Source: Arachnia propionica | GTDB lineage: Bacteria; Actinomycetota; Actinomycetes; Propionibacteriales; Propionibacteriaceae | Length of the DNA stretch: 64,000 nucleotides | NCBI RefSeq assembly: GCF_037055325.1 | Contig: NZ_CP146373.1 | Coordinates: 1,240,001-1,304,000, forward strand | Direction of reading: 5' to 3' | Shown: piece after piece, positions 45,751-53,946 of the stretch | Layout of the letters: each line of letters opens with the position of its first letter | Position numbering within the stretch: position 1 is the first letter of the stretch | The notes under the pieces: model-generated | What the model saw: only the letters and a program-made list of their open reading frames with translations | What the model was told of the DNA's origin: nothing | The model's database searches: none | Made by a program: the position numbers and the translations under genes

Positions 45751-45972
45751 TTAGTTGTTTCCGGTGATCTTGTCCTTGACCTCTTCAACCTTGTCTGCGA
45801 CACCGCTCGCGACGTCACCAAGCTTCTCCTTGGCGCTGTCGACGATCTCGCCAAGGCCGCCCTTCACGCGATCCTTCTGCCCATCAGCGCGGAGGTCCTC
45901 GTTGCCGACGGCTTCACCCACGCTTTCCTTGGCCTTGCCGACGGTCTCCTGAAATTTGTCACCGATTCCCAT
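45751..45972 (-). CDS. csbD: CsbD-family stress-response protein
   Basis: This 73-residue hydrophilic helical protein has the CsbD pattern MGIGDKFQETVGKAKESVG, then DKVEEVKDKITGNN. Such proteins are induced by envelope or general stress in many bacteria, function unclear. AGGAGG lies six bases before the ATG. Confidence 0.85.
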   Translation of the reverse strand: MGIGDKFQETVGKAKESVGEAVGNEDLRADGQKDRVKGGLGEIVDSAKEKLGDVASGVADKVEEVKDKITGNN

Positions 45973-46112
45973 TGCATCCTCCTATAGGTGTTGTTTGCAT
46001 TGGTATCGGCCACCACCGTACAGGACGTTCTGCACCCACCAAAGGTTTACTATGGCGTGTTCAACCGAGGAAATCGCTGCGCACGATCGCCATGACCACG
46101 GTCCTACCCCAA

Positions 46113-46136
46113 GGCCGCCGCTCAAGCAAGGCGGCC
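46113..46136. terminator. Hairpin after the TetR gene at 46.2 kb
   Basis: GGCCGCC (46113-46119) pairs with GGCGGCC (46130-46136). It lies about 30 bases downstream of the minus-strand TetR stop. Confidence 0.45.
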
Positions 46137-46165
46137 CATACCAGGACCTAGGAACCCGAAACGCC

Positions 46166-46798
46166 CTACTCCCCGCCGCCGTCGCGGTCCAGCATCACTT
46201 CACACCCCAACCGATTCACCCGCCGTGCATAGGCCAGTCGGTCCTCCAGGGCCAGGAACTCATCCGCCATGAGACCGTCGAGGAGCAGGACCGCCAGTCC
46301 GTGAACACTCGCCCACAGGGCTGTCTCATGCTCACGGATGGCGTGTTCGCCGAATCTGATCCGTGCGAGTCTGCCGAGTTCGTCGTAGGTTCGCCTGCTG
46401 GCCACCTGGATCCCCGGAAACCTTGCAGGATCGCACATGTCACGGCGGAACATGATCCTGAACACCCCCGGATTGGTCAGCGCAAACTCGACGTAGGCGT
46501 TCCCGGAAGCCTCCGCCACCGTCCTGAGGTCCTCGGTCTCCGCCAGGTCGTGAGCTTCGCACAGCCGGTTGGCCAGCTCGTCAAATCCCGCCTCGATGAG
46601 GGCGGCGAGGATTGCCTCGCGGTTGGCGAAGTAATGGTAGGGAGCCTGATGAGTACAGCCGGCGCGACGTGCCACCTCCCGCATGCTGAGCGCATCGGGT
46701 CCCCCCTCATCCAACAGTTCTCGACTGATGCGCAGCAGGTCATCGCGCAGGCTACCCGCCCCACTGGCTCTCGACCTACCTGGCTCTCTCCTGGTCAT
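46166..46798 (-). CDS. TetR-family regulator
   Basis: This 210-residue TetR repressor has an HTH at about 20-60 (ALSMREVARRAGCTHQAPYHYF). It is divergent from the saturase fusion gene. Two related palindromes lie between them, which makes autoregulation and control of the fusion gene likely. Ligand unknown. Confidence 0.88.
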   Translation of the reverse strand: MTRREPGRSRASGAGSLRDDLLRISRELLDEGGPDALSMREVARRAGCTHQAPYHYFANREAILAALIEAGFDELANRLCEAHDLAETEDLRTVAEASGNAYVEFALTNPGVFRIMFRRDMCDPARFPGIQVASRRTYDELGRLARIRFGEHAIREHETALWASVHGLAVLLLDGLMADEFLALEDRLAYARRVNRLGCEVMLDRDGGGE

Positions 46799-46817
46799 GG
46801 GCCAAGCCTACGCCACA

Positions 46818-46865
46818 CTTGACAGCGTCAAGGAATTCGTTAAGCTGCCACCTGACACTGTCAAG
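46818..46865. promoter_or_regulatory. Two matching palindromes in the TetR/saturase promoter
   Basis: CTTGACAGCGTCAAGG at 46818-46833 and CCTGACACTGTCAAG at 46851-46865 are versions of the same operator in opposite orientation, centres about 32 bases apart. They sit between the divergent starts at 46798 and 46882. Confidence 0.65.
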
Positions 46866-46881
46866 TAAATTGGGAGCAAGA

Positions 46882-49125
46882 ATGTACGATGCCATCGTCA
46901 TCGGATCAGGAATAGGCGGCCTGAGCGCCGCCAAGCTGCTGGCTCGGATCGCGGGCAAACGGGTTCTCGTGCTGGAGAAGCACACTGAACCGGGTGGACA
47001 AACACACACGTTCCGCCGCGATGGTGCTTCCTGGGACGTCGGGGTGCACTACATCGGGCAGGTCGGACCAGGCAGTCAGCTGCGCGCGTATTTCGACTAC
47101 CTCTCGGACGGCGAACTGGCATGGAACCGCCTGCCGGATGCCTACGACCGTTTCGTCTACCCGGGCATCGACTTCTCCGCCTCTTCCAATCCCGTGGAGT
47201 ACCAGCAGAAACTCATCGATACCTTTCCCACCGAGGTCCGGGCCATCCGCCGTTATTTCCGCGATATTCGCAGTGCCAACAGGTGGGTCACCCTTGGCTT
47301 CGCCAAGAACATGGTTCCCCGCCCCATCGCGCCGCTGCTGCACGGCATTCAGCGGATATCCGGCCGGACGGCGCTCGGGACCACGGAACACTATCTGAAA
47401 AAGCACTTCCGTTCCCCCGAGCTCCGGGCTCTGCTGGCCAGCCAGTGGGGCGACTACGGGTTGCCGCCCTCGCGCAGCGCCTTCGCCAAGCATGCGTTGA
47501 TCGTCGACCACTACTTGAACGGCGGGTGGTTCCCCGCAGGCGGCAGCGCACGGATAGCTCGCACTTTCGAAAAGAGCATCGAGCAGGCCGGTGGCGCGGT
47601 TCGGGTGGCCCAAGATGTTCAAGAGATCCTCGTAGAAAACGGGAGGGCGGTCGGGGTCCGGGTGCTCGACCGCCGGGGCCCCGTCACCCAGGAACGAATC
47701 CATCGCGCACCAGTGGTGATCTCGAACGCGGGCGCTCCCGTGACCTTTTTCAACCTGCTACCAACCGACGGCCCGGTGGGGGCGGCCACCGCCGCCCTGC
47801 GCGACGCGATCCGGCAGATCGGGACCGGCACCTCAGCCGTCATCGTTTACCTGGGTTTGCGAGACGACCCTCGCAGCATCGGGGGGACCGGTGGGAACGT
47901 GTGGGTCAGCAGGGACCTCGATCACGACGACCTCCCGAGCCAGTCCGATGCGCTGTTGTCCGGGTCGCCCCGGAATGCCTTCGTCTCGTTCTCGTCGGTG
48001 AAGTCGGGAGAGACGCACCACACCGCGGAGATCATCTCCTTCGTCGACGCCGATGCGTTTGCGGCGTGGCGCAACACCCCCCGGGGTAATCGCGGCGCCG
48101 ACTACTCCGCTCTCAAGCGGCGGATCGGGAGCGGCCTGATCGACCTAGCGGAAACCGCCATTCCCGGATTGAAAGACCTGGTCGACTACGTGGAGGTATC
48201 CACCCCCCTGACGGTCGAGCACTACACATCACATCCACAGGGAGCCTTCTACGGTCTCCCCAGCACCCCGGAGCGCTACCGCTTCTCGTTCGGGCCGGTC
48301 ACACCCGTGGAGGGGTTGTATCTATCGGGTCAGGATGCGGGTAGCTGCGGGGTCGCAGGTGCGATGATGGGTGGCGTCGTGGCAGCCTGTCAGATCCTGG
48401 GGCCCAAGGGGTTCACGGAAATCCGTGCGGCCATCGCTTCCGGTCCCGAGGCTGGAAGTTCGTCCGAATGGCCGCTACCCGAGGGCAAGCATCGCGCCAC
48501 GCTGGTGACCAAACAGCGCCTGACCGACAGCATCTGGGAGGTCTGCTTCGAGGTGGATGAGGAGGTCGGGGACTGGGCTCCTGGCCAGTTCGCCCGGATT
48601 CACGTCGGCAACAACGCCTGGCGGGACTACTCCATCGCGGGCATCGAGGGAAATCAGGTGCGGTTCCTGATCAGCACCCGGACCCGCGGGCAGGGGTCGC
48701 GGTTCGTTGAGACCGCCGAGCCCGGGACCCGCACCACGGTTGAGCTTCCGCTGGGCCAGTTCACCGCGACCCCGTCTGATCGTCGCCGGGTCTTTGTCGC
48801 CACCGGGACCGGGTTGGCGCCGTTCCTGCCGATGTTCGCCACCCCGGAACGCAAGGATGACGACATCTTGATCTTCGGTTGCCGCACCGGCGAGGATGAC
48901 CTAACCTCTCTGCTGCCCGACCCAACACCGACGGTGTTGCGCTGCATCAGCCGGGAGGACGTCGACGGCGCCCTGCACGGTCGGGTGACCGACACCCTGG
49001 AAACCCTGGACTTCGACCCCGCTGAAACCGAGTTCTACCTGTGCGGATCGTCGGCGATGGTCGCGGACGGTATGGCGCTGCTGGAACGCCGGGACGCGAA
49101 GCACCTGTTCACGGAACCGTACTGA
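46882..49125 (+). CDS. Retinol-saturase/carotenoid-isomerase-like FAD enzyme fused to a ferredoxin-NADP reductase domain
   Basis: This 747-residue protein joins two modules. Residues 1-520 are an FAD amine-oxidase/phytoene-desaturase fold of the RetSat/CrtISO kind (YDAIVIGSGIGGLSAAKLL, VLEKHTEPGGQTHTF, GGWFPAGGSARIA, SGQDAGSCGVAGAMMGG). Residues about 530-747 are an FNR-type reductase with FAD motif RDYSIAG, the GTGLAPFLPMF NAD(P) loop, and FYLCGSSAMVADG. There is no 2Fe-2S domain. The fusion suggests NAD(P)H feeds electrons directly to the substrate-reducing FAD, saturating a polyene lipid or isoprenoid. That activity is inferred. The ATG at 46882 has GGGAG upstream. The gene is divergent from a TetR regulator. 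Confidence 0.8.
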   Translation: MYDAIVIGSGIGGLSAAKLLARIAGKRVLVLEKHTEPGGQTHTFRRDGASWDVGVHYIGQVGPGSQLRAYFDYLSDGELAWNRLPDAYDRFVYPGIDFSASSNPVEYQQKLIDTFPTEVRAIRRYFRDIRSANRWVTLGFAKNMVPRPIAPLLHGIQRISGRTALGTTEHYLKKHFRSPELRALLASQWGDYGLPPSRSAFAKHALIVDHYLNGGWFPAGGSARIARTFEKSIEQAGGAVRVAQDVQEILVENGRAVGVRVLDRRGPVTQERIHRAPVVISNAGAPVTFFNLLPTDGPVGAATAALRDAIRQIGTGTSAVIVYLGLRDDPRSIGGTGGNVWVSRDLDHDDLPSQSDALLSGSPRNAFVSFSSVKSGETHHTAEIISFVDADAFAAWRNTPRGNRGADYSALKRRIGSGLIDLAETAIPGLKDLVDYVEVSTPLTVEHYTSHPQGAFYGLPSTPERYRFSFGPVTPVEGLYLSGQDAGSCGVAGAMMGGVVAACQILGPKGFTEIRAAIASGPEAGSSSEWPLPEGKHRATLVTKQRLTDSIWEVCFEVDEEVGDWAPGQFARIHVGNNAWRDYSIAGIEGNQVRFLISTRTRGQGSRFVETAEPGTRTTVELPLGQFTATPSDRRRVFVATGTGLAPFLPMFATPERKDDDILIFGCRTGEDDLTSLLPDPTPTVLRCISREDVDGALHGRVTDTLETLDFDPAETEFYLCGSSAMVADGMALLERRDAKHLFTEPY

Positions 49126-49136
49126 CGTAAGGCTGT

Positions 49137-49838
49137 TCAGGCCACCGGATAAGAGACCATCAGGAGCAGAAAGGCGATGGCCCACACGAGGTTGATGATG
49201 TTGAGCAACGCCCCGTCGAGGAGGGGTTTGCCCGGGTAGGGCAGGCGCGTGAGCGCGAACCACGGCAGGGCCTGGACGGGGGGCGTCAGGAGCAGGGACC
49301 ACCACGGGAACGCGGTGGTTCCTGCACCAATGGCGATGCACACCAGGATCCAGCCCAACGCGGTCACCCCAATGGCAGGGACCCACGCGGCCATGAGGAA
49401 CCGGTAGAGCCTGCGCGCATGTTCCGAGACCGCCCCATCCGGCTCCGCACCATCCCCGGCTGCGTTGTAGGCGATGTAGGCGCGCTCGGAGGCCAGGGCC
49501 ACGGGATAAAAAGATGCGTGGGCGAGGGGTGAGAGACAGAATCCGATTCCCAGGAGCGCCACTCCCGTCACGCCGACACCTGAACCACGCAGCAGCACCC
49601 AGTGGGCGTACAGGCCTGCGAGCATGAGCGGTGCCGAGTAGTTCGCCACCAGCGCACCCCACCTCAGGCGAGGTTCGTCAATGCGCGTGTAAAAGGCGTA
49701 AGCGTCGTTGCCCATGAGGTCGATGAACTCACCGTATGTGTTCCGGTCGGGTGTGCGGAAACCAACGATGAGGGCATCCCCAACGATCCAGCACAGGGCG
49801 CTGATCAAAAAAGCGATAATGGACCAGGTCACCAGCAT
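49137..49838 (-). CDS. Seven-helix membrane protein, DUF6796-like
   Basis: This 233-residue membrane protein has about six to seven hydrophobic segments (IIAFLISALCWIVGDALI, VGVTGVALLGIGFCL, VTALGWILVCIAIGAG, LLLTPPVQALPWFAL). It resembles uncharacterised DUF6796-type proteins. The ATG at 49838 has AGGAAG eight bases upstream; a GTG at 49844 is too close to it. It is convergent with the saturase fusion, 11 bases between stops, and its start region lies inside an inverted repeat. Confidence 0.6.
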   Translation of the reverse strand: MLVTWSIIAFLISALCWIVGDALIVGFRTPDRNTYGEFIDLMGNDAYAFYTRIDEPRLRWGALVANYSAPLMLAGLYAHWVLLRGSGVGVTGVALLGIGFCLSPLAHASFYPVALASERAYIAYNAAGDGAEPDGAVSEHARRLYRFLMAAWVPAIGVTALGWILVCIAIGAGTTAFPWWSLLLTPPVQALPWFALTRLPYPGKPLLDGALLNIINLVWAIAFLLLMVSYPVA

Positions 49839-49843
49839 GTGCA

Positions 49844-49872
49844 CTACTTCCTTGTCACGGGTGACGAAGTAG
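49844..49872. promoter_or_regulatory. Inverted repeat covering the ribosome-binding site of the DUF6796-like gene
   Basis: CTACTTC (49844-49850) pairs with GAAGTAG (49866-49872), and GTCAC/GTGAC form inner arms at 49854-49865. On the minus strand the second arm contains AGGAAG, the ribosome-binding site. In RNA it would hide this site; in DNA it could be an operator. Confidence 0.5.
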
Positions 49873-50132
49873 ACTACACGATACCTTGGTCCTGCACCGT
49901 TGCGATCCCAGCCCAGTCAAGCCGCGGATTCACCGGGAAACGTTCCGAACCATGGTCCAAGATCCCGTCAACGAGAGTGGGATGCTGCGTTTGGGGACGG
50001 GGGCCTGCTCGAAACGGCTCGGATTGCTGCTCGGGGTGGTTGATCCAGATGGATCGCCGCCCGGACACATTGCAAGGCAGTCGTGGCCCTACCGACCACC
50101 TTCACCTCGTCCAATGCAATCGCGGGTATGAC

Positions 50133-50164
50133 GGGGCGAACCCGCAGCTCGGCGGGGTCGCCCC
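50133..50164. terminator. Hairpin after the osmoprotectant operon
   Basis: GGGGCGA (50133-50139) pairs with TCGCCCC (50158-50164) and CCCGC (50141-50145) with GCGGG (50152-50156), with one mismatch, around AGCTCG. It lies 16 bases past the stop of the minus-strand binding-protein gene. Confidence 0.65.
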
Positions 50165-50179
50165 GGATGGTCCTGTTGC

Positions 50180-51085
50180 TCAGGCCAGGCCCTTGGACTT
50201 CAGCCAGTCGCTTGCAATCACCGAGGCCGACGCCTTCTCGTCGACGGATCGCTTGTTCATGGCAATCAGGTCCTCGGGGGTCAGTTCCTTCGACACGTTG
50301 TTCAGGGTTTCCGCGGTCTGGTCGTCCACCTTGCTGGAGACGATTGGCAGCACATTGGAGGACAGGAACAGGTTCTTCGGATCCTCCAGCGCCACCAGGT
50401 CGCCCTCGGCTAGCACCGGAGCGGCGGTGTAAATGTCGGCGATCTGCACCTCCCCGTCGCGCAGGGCCTTGACGGTGAGCGGACCACCCGAGTCTTCAGC
50501 TGGCTTGATCGTGGCCTCGACACCGTAAGTCTCGCGGAGTCCCTTCGGCCCGTAGGGGCGGGACTCCAGCTCGGAGTTGCCTGCGATCTTCAGGTCCGGC
50601 ACCGAGGCGAGATCCCCGATCTGTTTCAGCGAATGCTCCTCCGCGAATTCCTTGGTCACCACGTAGGAGTCCTGGTCGGTTGCCGGCGCATGTTCCAGTG
50701 CTTTGAGTCCTTCCGGCAAGGCACCGGTCAGCTCCGTATGAACCTGCTCCGGGCTGCGAGCCGTGGTCTCGGGCTTGTAGTACTGCAACAGGTTGCCGCT
50801 GTATTCGGGGAAGATGTCGATCTTCCCAGCCTGAAGTTCAGGCATGTAGACCTCTCGCTGCCCGATCTTCAGCTGTCGGTCCACTTTCTTGCCCGACTTC
50901 TCCAGGGACTGGGCGTAGATCTCCGCGATGATCTCGTTCGAGTAGTAATCCTGGGAACCGATCACCAGCGTGTCAGAAGAATTCGTGGTGTCGCTTTTTC
51001 CTTCGATGTTCGAGGCGCTGCCGCAGCCCACCAGGGCCAGGGCCGCTACCAATCCGAGTGCGGCGAGCTTGGTCGTGGATGTCAT
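50180..51085 (-). CDS. Osmoprotectant ABC transporter substrate-binding lipoprotein
   Basis: This 301-residue OpuBC/OpuCC-type protein has a lipobox LVGCGS (Cys21) and begins the domain at TLVIGSQDYYSNEIIAEIYA. Further motifs are FPEYSGNLLQYY, ESRPYGPKGLRETYG and IADIYTAAPVLAEGDLV, typical of glycine betaine/carnitine/choline binding proteins. Its ATG overlaps the stop of the permease gene (ATGA). The last gene of the operon; terminator follows. Confidence 0.88.
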   Translation of the reverse strand: MTSTTKLAALGLVAALALVGCGSASNIEGKSDTTNSSDTLVIGSQDYYSNEIIAEIYAQSLEKSGKKVDRQLKIGQREVYMPELQAGKIDIFPEYSGNLLQYYKPETTARSPEQVHTELTGALPEGLKALEHAPATDQDSYVVTKEFAEEHSLKQIGDLASVPDLKIAGNSELESRPYGPKGLRETYGVEATIKPAEDSGGPLTVKALRDGEVQIADIYTAAPVLAEGDLVALEDPKNLFLSSNVLPIVSSKVDDQTAETLNNVSKELTPEDLIAMNKRSVDEKASASVIASDWLKSKGLA

Positions 51086-51774
51086 CGGGACTCCTTCGCA
51101 GAAGCGATACGGGTACTTGGGTCGAGTTTTCGGGTGATCAGACGCTTGACCTGGACCAGCAGCAGGTCCAGGACGAGCGCCAGGACAACGACCAGCAGCG
51201 CTCCGCCGATCATCTGTGCGTAGTCGCGGGTCTTGAGACCGGCGAAGAGGAACCGCCCCAGCCCCACGTCGGCGGTGTAGGCGGCGAGCGTCGCCGTGGC
51301 GACGACCTGGAGGGTGGTAGATCGCAGCCCCTCGAGAAGCAGCGGAACGGCGGCGGGCAGCTCCACCTGGGTGAGTACCTGCCACGAGGACAGGCCGATG
51401 GCGCGGGCCGCGTCCACCGTGACCGGTTCCGCAGAGGTGATCCCCGCGTAGGCACCTGCAAGCATCGGGGGAATAGCCAGCACCAGGAGCGCACAGAAGG
51501 GCGCCACCAGCCCCAGACCGGACCACAGACCGACCAGGGTCAGCAGACCGAGAGTCGGCAGAGCGCGTGCCGATGCGGTGATCATGGGGACCACGGCCAC
51601 CCCGCGCCGCGTGTGGCCAATGGCAACCCCAGCCGGGAGCGCCAGCACACAGGCCAGTGCAACCACGGCGAGGGTGAAGGAGAGGTGTTGCTGCAGTCGT
51701 GACAAGATGCCAGCATCACCATCCCAGTTCTCGCCCGTGAACAGCCAGCCGAGGGCTTCGAGGAAGAGATTCAT
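51082..51774 (-). CDS. Osmoprotectant ABC transporter permease 2
   Basis: This 230-residue permease of about six helices has RLQQHLSFTLAVVALACVLA, ALPTLGLLTLVGLWSGLGL, and AIGLSSWQVLTQVELPAAVP in the EAA loop. The ATG overlaps the first permease stop by four bases. With permease 1 it forms the heterodimeric membrane channel. Confidence 0.88.
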   Translation of the reverse strand: MNLFLEALGWLFTGENWDGDAGILSRLQQHLSFTLAVVALACVLALPAGVAIGHTRRGVAVVPMITASARALPTLGLLTLVGLWSGLGLVAPFCALLVLAIPPMLAGAYAGITSAEPVTVDAARAIGLSSWQVLTQVELPAAVPLLLEGLRSTTLQVVATATLAAYTADVGLGRFLFAGLKTRDYAQMIGGALLVVVLALVLDLLLVQVKRLITRKLDPSTRIASAKESR

Positions 51775-52421
51775 GCCGCCACCTGCTTCTGTTTGCGGAG
51801 CCACGGGGTCAGGGCCCTGCCGAGCAGCACGACGAGCAGGTCGAAGATCAGGGCCAGCAGCAGGGTCGCTCCGAGCCCGGTCAGCAAGGATTCGATCAGT
51901 TGCCGCTGGAAGCCGTCGGTGAACAGGGTTCCGAGCGATTGCACACCAACCAGCGCGCCAACCGTGACCAGGGACACCGTGGACGCGGCCACCACACGCA
52001 ACCCAGCGATCAGCACCGGCACCGCAAGCGGCAGCTCCACGTGCCAGAATCGCCGCCATGGATCGACACCGAGGGCGTTCGCAGCCTCCACGACGTCCTC
52101 CGGGAGGGATCGGAAGCCCTCCGCGACCTGGGTGACGAGCACCGAGATCCCGTACAGAGTCAGGACGATCACCATGTTGAGCGGGGAACGTACCGGCACT
52201 CCCAGGATGACCGGGATCACCACGAGCATCGGCAGGGATGGCACAGCGTACAGAAGCGAGAAGGCGCCGAGTAGAAGTCCTCCGAAGCGCCGGCTTGCAA
52301 CCGCCAACCGGGCCAACGGCACCGACAGCACAGTGGCCGCGAGGATGGCGCCCAGCGACAGCAGAGCGTGGCCCCCAAAGTAGCCGCCCACCTGTCCCAG
52401 GTTGTTGATCAACCAGTTCAC
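51771..52421 (-). CDS. Osmoprotectant ABC transporter permease 1
   Basis: This 216-residue permease has AILAATVLSVPLARLAVASR, VPSLPMLVVIPVILGV, and the EAA loop ANALGVDPWRRFWHVELPLA. It is closely related to the downstream permease and to OpuCB/OpuCD types. Its ATG overlaps the ATPase stop (ATGA). Confidence 0.88.
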   Translation of the reverse strand: MNWLINNLGQVGGYFGGHALLSLGAILAATVLSVPLARLAVASRRFGGLLLGAFSLLYAVPSLPMLVVIPVILGVPVRSPLNMVIVLTLYGISVLVTQVAEGFRSLPEDVVEAANALGVDPWRRFWHVELPLAVPVLIAGLRVVAASTVSLVTVGALVGVQSLGTLFTDGFQRQLIESLLTGLGATLLLALIFDLLVVLLGRALTPWLRKQKQVAA

Positions 52422-53263
52422 GACGACTCCCCATCCGCGGCTCCTCCACCGTCTTCGCGGAGGGTTCCCAGGGGCCGCCCATCGGCGTCCACCACGACCC
52501 GGGAGCCGTTGCGTTCAACACTGCGCAACTGACGACGGCTCGCGTCCGCCCCGACGAAGTCGGCGACGAACTCATCGGCCGGCTTGGAAAGCAGTTCCTC
52601 CGGGGTGCCGACCTGCGCCAGGACACCGCCGGCACGCAGCACCGCCACCTGATCGCCCAAGAGGAAGGCCTCATCGACGTCGTGGGTGACGAACAGGATG
52701 GTGGTTCCCAGGCGCCGCTGAAGGTCACGCAATTCCCGCTGCAGATCGGCACGGACCAGCGGATCAAGGGCACCGAAAGGTTCGTCCATGAGCAGAACCT
52801 TAGGATCGTTGGCGAGCGCCCGAGCAACTCCGACGCGCTGCCGCTGCCCACCGGAAAGCTGCGACGGGAACCGCCCGGCCAAGTCATAATCAAGCCCGAC
52901 CATGTCCATCAGTTCCAGAGCACGTTCGCGCGCTTTAAGTCTGGGAACCCCGTCGAGGATCGGGACCGTGGCTATATTGTCGACAACACGACGGTGCGGG
53001 AACAACCCACCGTCCTGTAGGACGTAGCCAATGGAGCGCCGCAACGCCACCGTCGGTTGCACCGCGACATCCTCTCCGGCTAGCAGCACGGCACCCGAGG
53101 TGGGGGTCACCATCTTGTTGACCATCCGCATCAGCGTGGTCTTGCCGGATCCGGACGAGCCCAGCAGCACGGTGGTGGAGCGCTCGGCGACATCAAGGGT
53201 GATGCCGCCGACCCCGACGGTGCCATCTGGATAGATTTTCTGTACGTTCTCGAACCGGATCAT
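52418..53263 (-). CDS. Osmoprotectant ABC transporter ATPase
   Basis: This 281-residue ProV/OpuCA-like ATPase has a Walker A GSSGSGKTTLMRM, signature QLSGGQRQRVGVARALA, Walker B LLMDEPFGALDPLVR and FVTHDVDEAFLLGD. It lacks the C-terminal CBS pair that senses ionic strength in OpuA/OpuC, as it is shorter than about 380 residues. The ATG shares one base with the MarR stop (TAATG). Confidence 0.88.
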   Translation of the reverse strand: MIRFENVQKIYPDGTVGVGGITLDVAERSTTVLLGSSGSGKTTLMRMVNKMVTPTSGAVLLAGEDVAVQPTVALRRSIGYVLQDGGLFPHRRVVDNIATVPILDGVPRLKARERALELMDMVGLDYDLAGRFPSQLSGGQRQRVGVARALANDPKVLLMDEPFGALDPLVRADLQRELRDLQRRLGTTILFVTHDVDEAFLLGDQVAVLRAGGVLAQVGTPEELLSKPADEFVADFVGADASRRQLRSVERNGSRVVVDADGRPLGTLREDGGGAADGESS

Positions 53264-53802
53264 TACCCGACTCCGTTCTCGTTGGTCAGTGCGACGAAGC
53301 CGCCGCCGGGCAGCGGCTCATCAAGGCGGGCGCCCTGCATGGCCGGGACGATGTCGGCCCGCTGGCCTGCGCCGGCGGCCACCCGGGTCAGGTTCTGGGT
53401 GAGCACTATCAGCTCCTCGGGACGGAAACCGGCGAGCACTGTACGCAGGGTGTCCTCGAAGGTTACGGCTGCGCTCTCCATCCGCACCCGCCCCTTGTCG
53501 GTGAGGCTCAGACGACTGGATCGCCGATCCTTGGGGCAGGGGGTCCTGACCACGAGCCCGTCGCCAACCAGCCGGTCAACAAGCCGCGAGGCTGCGCCGA
53601 CCGTGGTGTGTTGACGCCGGGCGATGTCCTGGACCCGGGACCCACCGTCAGTCGCCGACGCATCAATCTGTTTCAGGACGAGGTAACGCGCCAGGGTGGC
53701 GGAGTTCACGGTGCGCCAAAGATCCTTCTCGAGCCGGTTCCACAGCGCCACCTCCGCGTGCAGGAGCGCTTCGAAGAGGGCTCCATGGTCGCCACGGGAC
53801 AC
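53263..53802 (-). CDS. MarR-family regulator leading the osmoprotectant operon
   Basis: This 179-residue winged-helix protein has the MarR core (ARYLVLKQIDASATDGG, VQDIARRQHTTVGAASRLV, CPKDRRSSRLSLTDKGR). The start is taken at the GTG at 53802, preceded by GGAAG; a GTG six codons upstream is possible. It precedes the ABC genes and may repress the operon in response to osmotic state or betaine, like GbsR-type regulators. That is inferred. Confidence 0.82.
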   Translation of the reverse strand: MSRGDHGALFEALLHAEVALWNRLEKDLWRTVNSATLARYLVLKQIDASATDGGSRVQDIARRQHTTVGAASRLVDRLVGDGLVVRTPCPKDRRSSRLSLTDKGRVRMESAAVTFEDTLRTVLAGFRPEELIVLTQNLTRVAAGAGQRADIVPAMQGARLDEPLPGGGFVALTNENGVG

Positions 53803-53826
53803 TGCTGCTTCCTTCACCCAAAAAAC

Positions 53827-53849
53827 ATTACATGTAACTGAATTACATG
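53827..53849. promoter_or_regulatory. MarR operator candidate
   Basis: TTACATGTAA (53828-53837) is a perfect palindrome, and its half ATTACATG recurs at 53842-53849, 15 bases away. It lies about 25 bases upstream of the MarR start, in an AT-rich patch. Confidence 0.6.
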
Positions 53850-53896
53850 GAAAGCATTGAACCTGCCCCAGGACCACTGAAAACTCGAAAACGACG

Positions 53897-53929
53897 GCGC
53901 CGGTTGGGCCGCGGGGACCCAACCGGCGC
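53897..53929. terminator. Strong hairpin after the DHOD-like gene
   Basis: GCGCCGGTTGGG (53897-53908) pairs perfectly with CCCAACCGGCGC (53918-53929) around nine bases. On the minus strand a T-rich GTCGTTTTCG follows. It terminates the PFOR/DHOD-like transcript and separates it from the MarR operon. Confidence 0.8.
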
Positions 53930-53946
53930 TTCGGGATACATCCCCC

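Larger units (their letters stand above)
49839..50179. other. 341-base gap between the membrane protein gene and the osmoprotectant operon
   Basis: The left end holds the inverted repeat described separately, and the right end holds a terminator hairpin at 50133-50164. The middle 230 bases show no gene, no recognisable RNA and no repeat that I can support. A 64-codon open frame on the minus strand is not gene-like. Confidence 0.5.

Noticed and set aside
49874-50068. 64-codon minus-strand frame in the gap before the osmoprotectant operon
   Set aside because: It has no good ribosome-binding site, no known domain, and does not look like a small protein gene.
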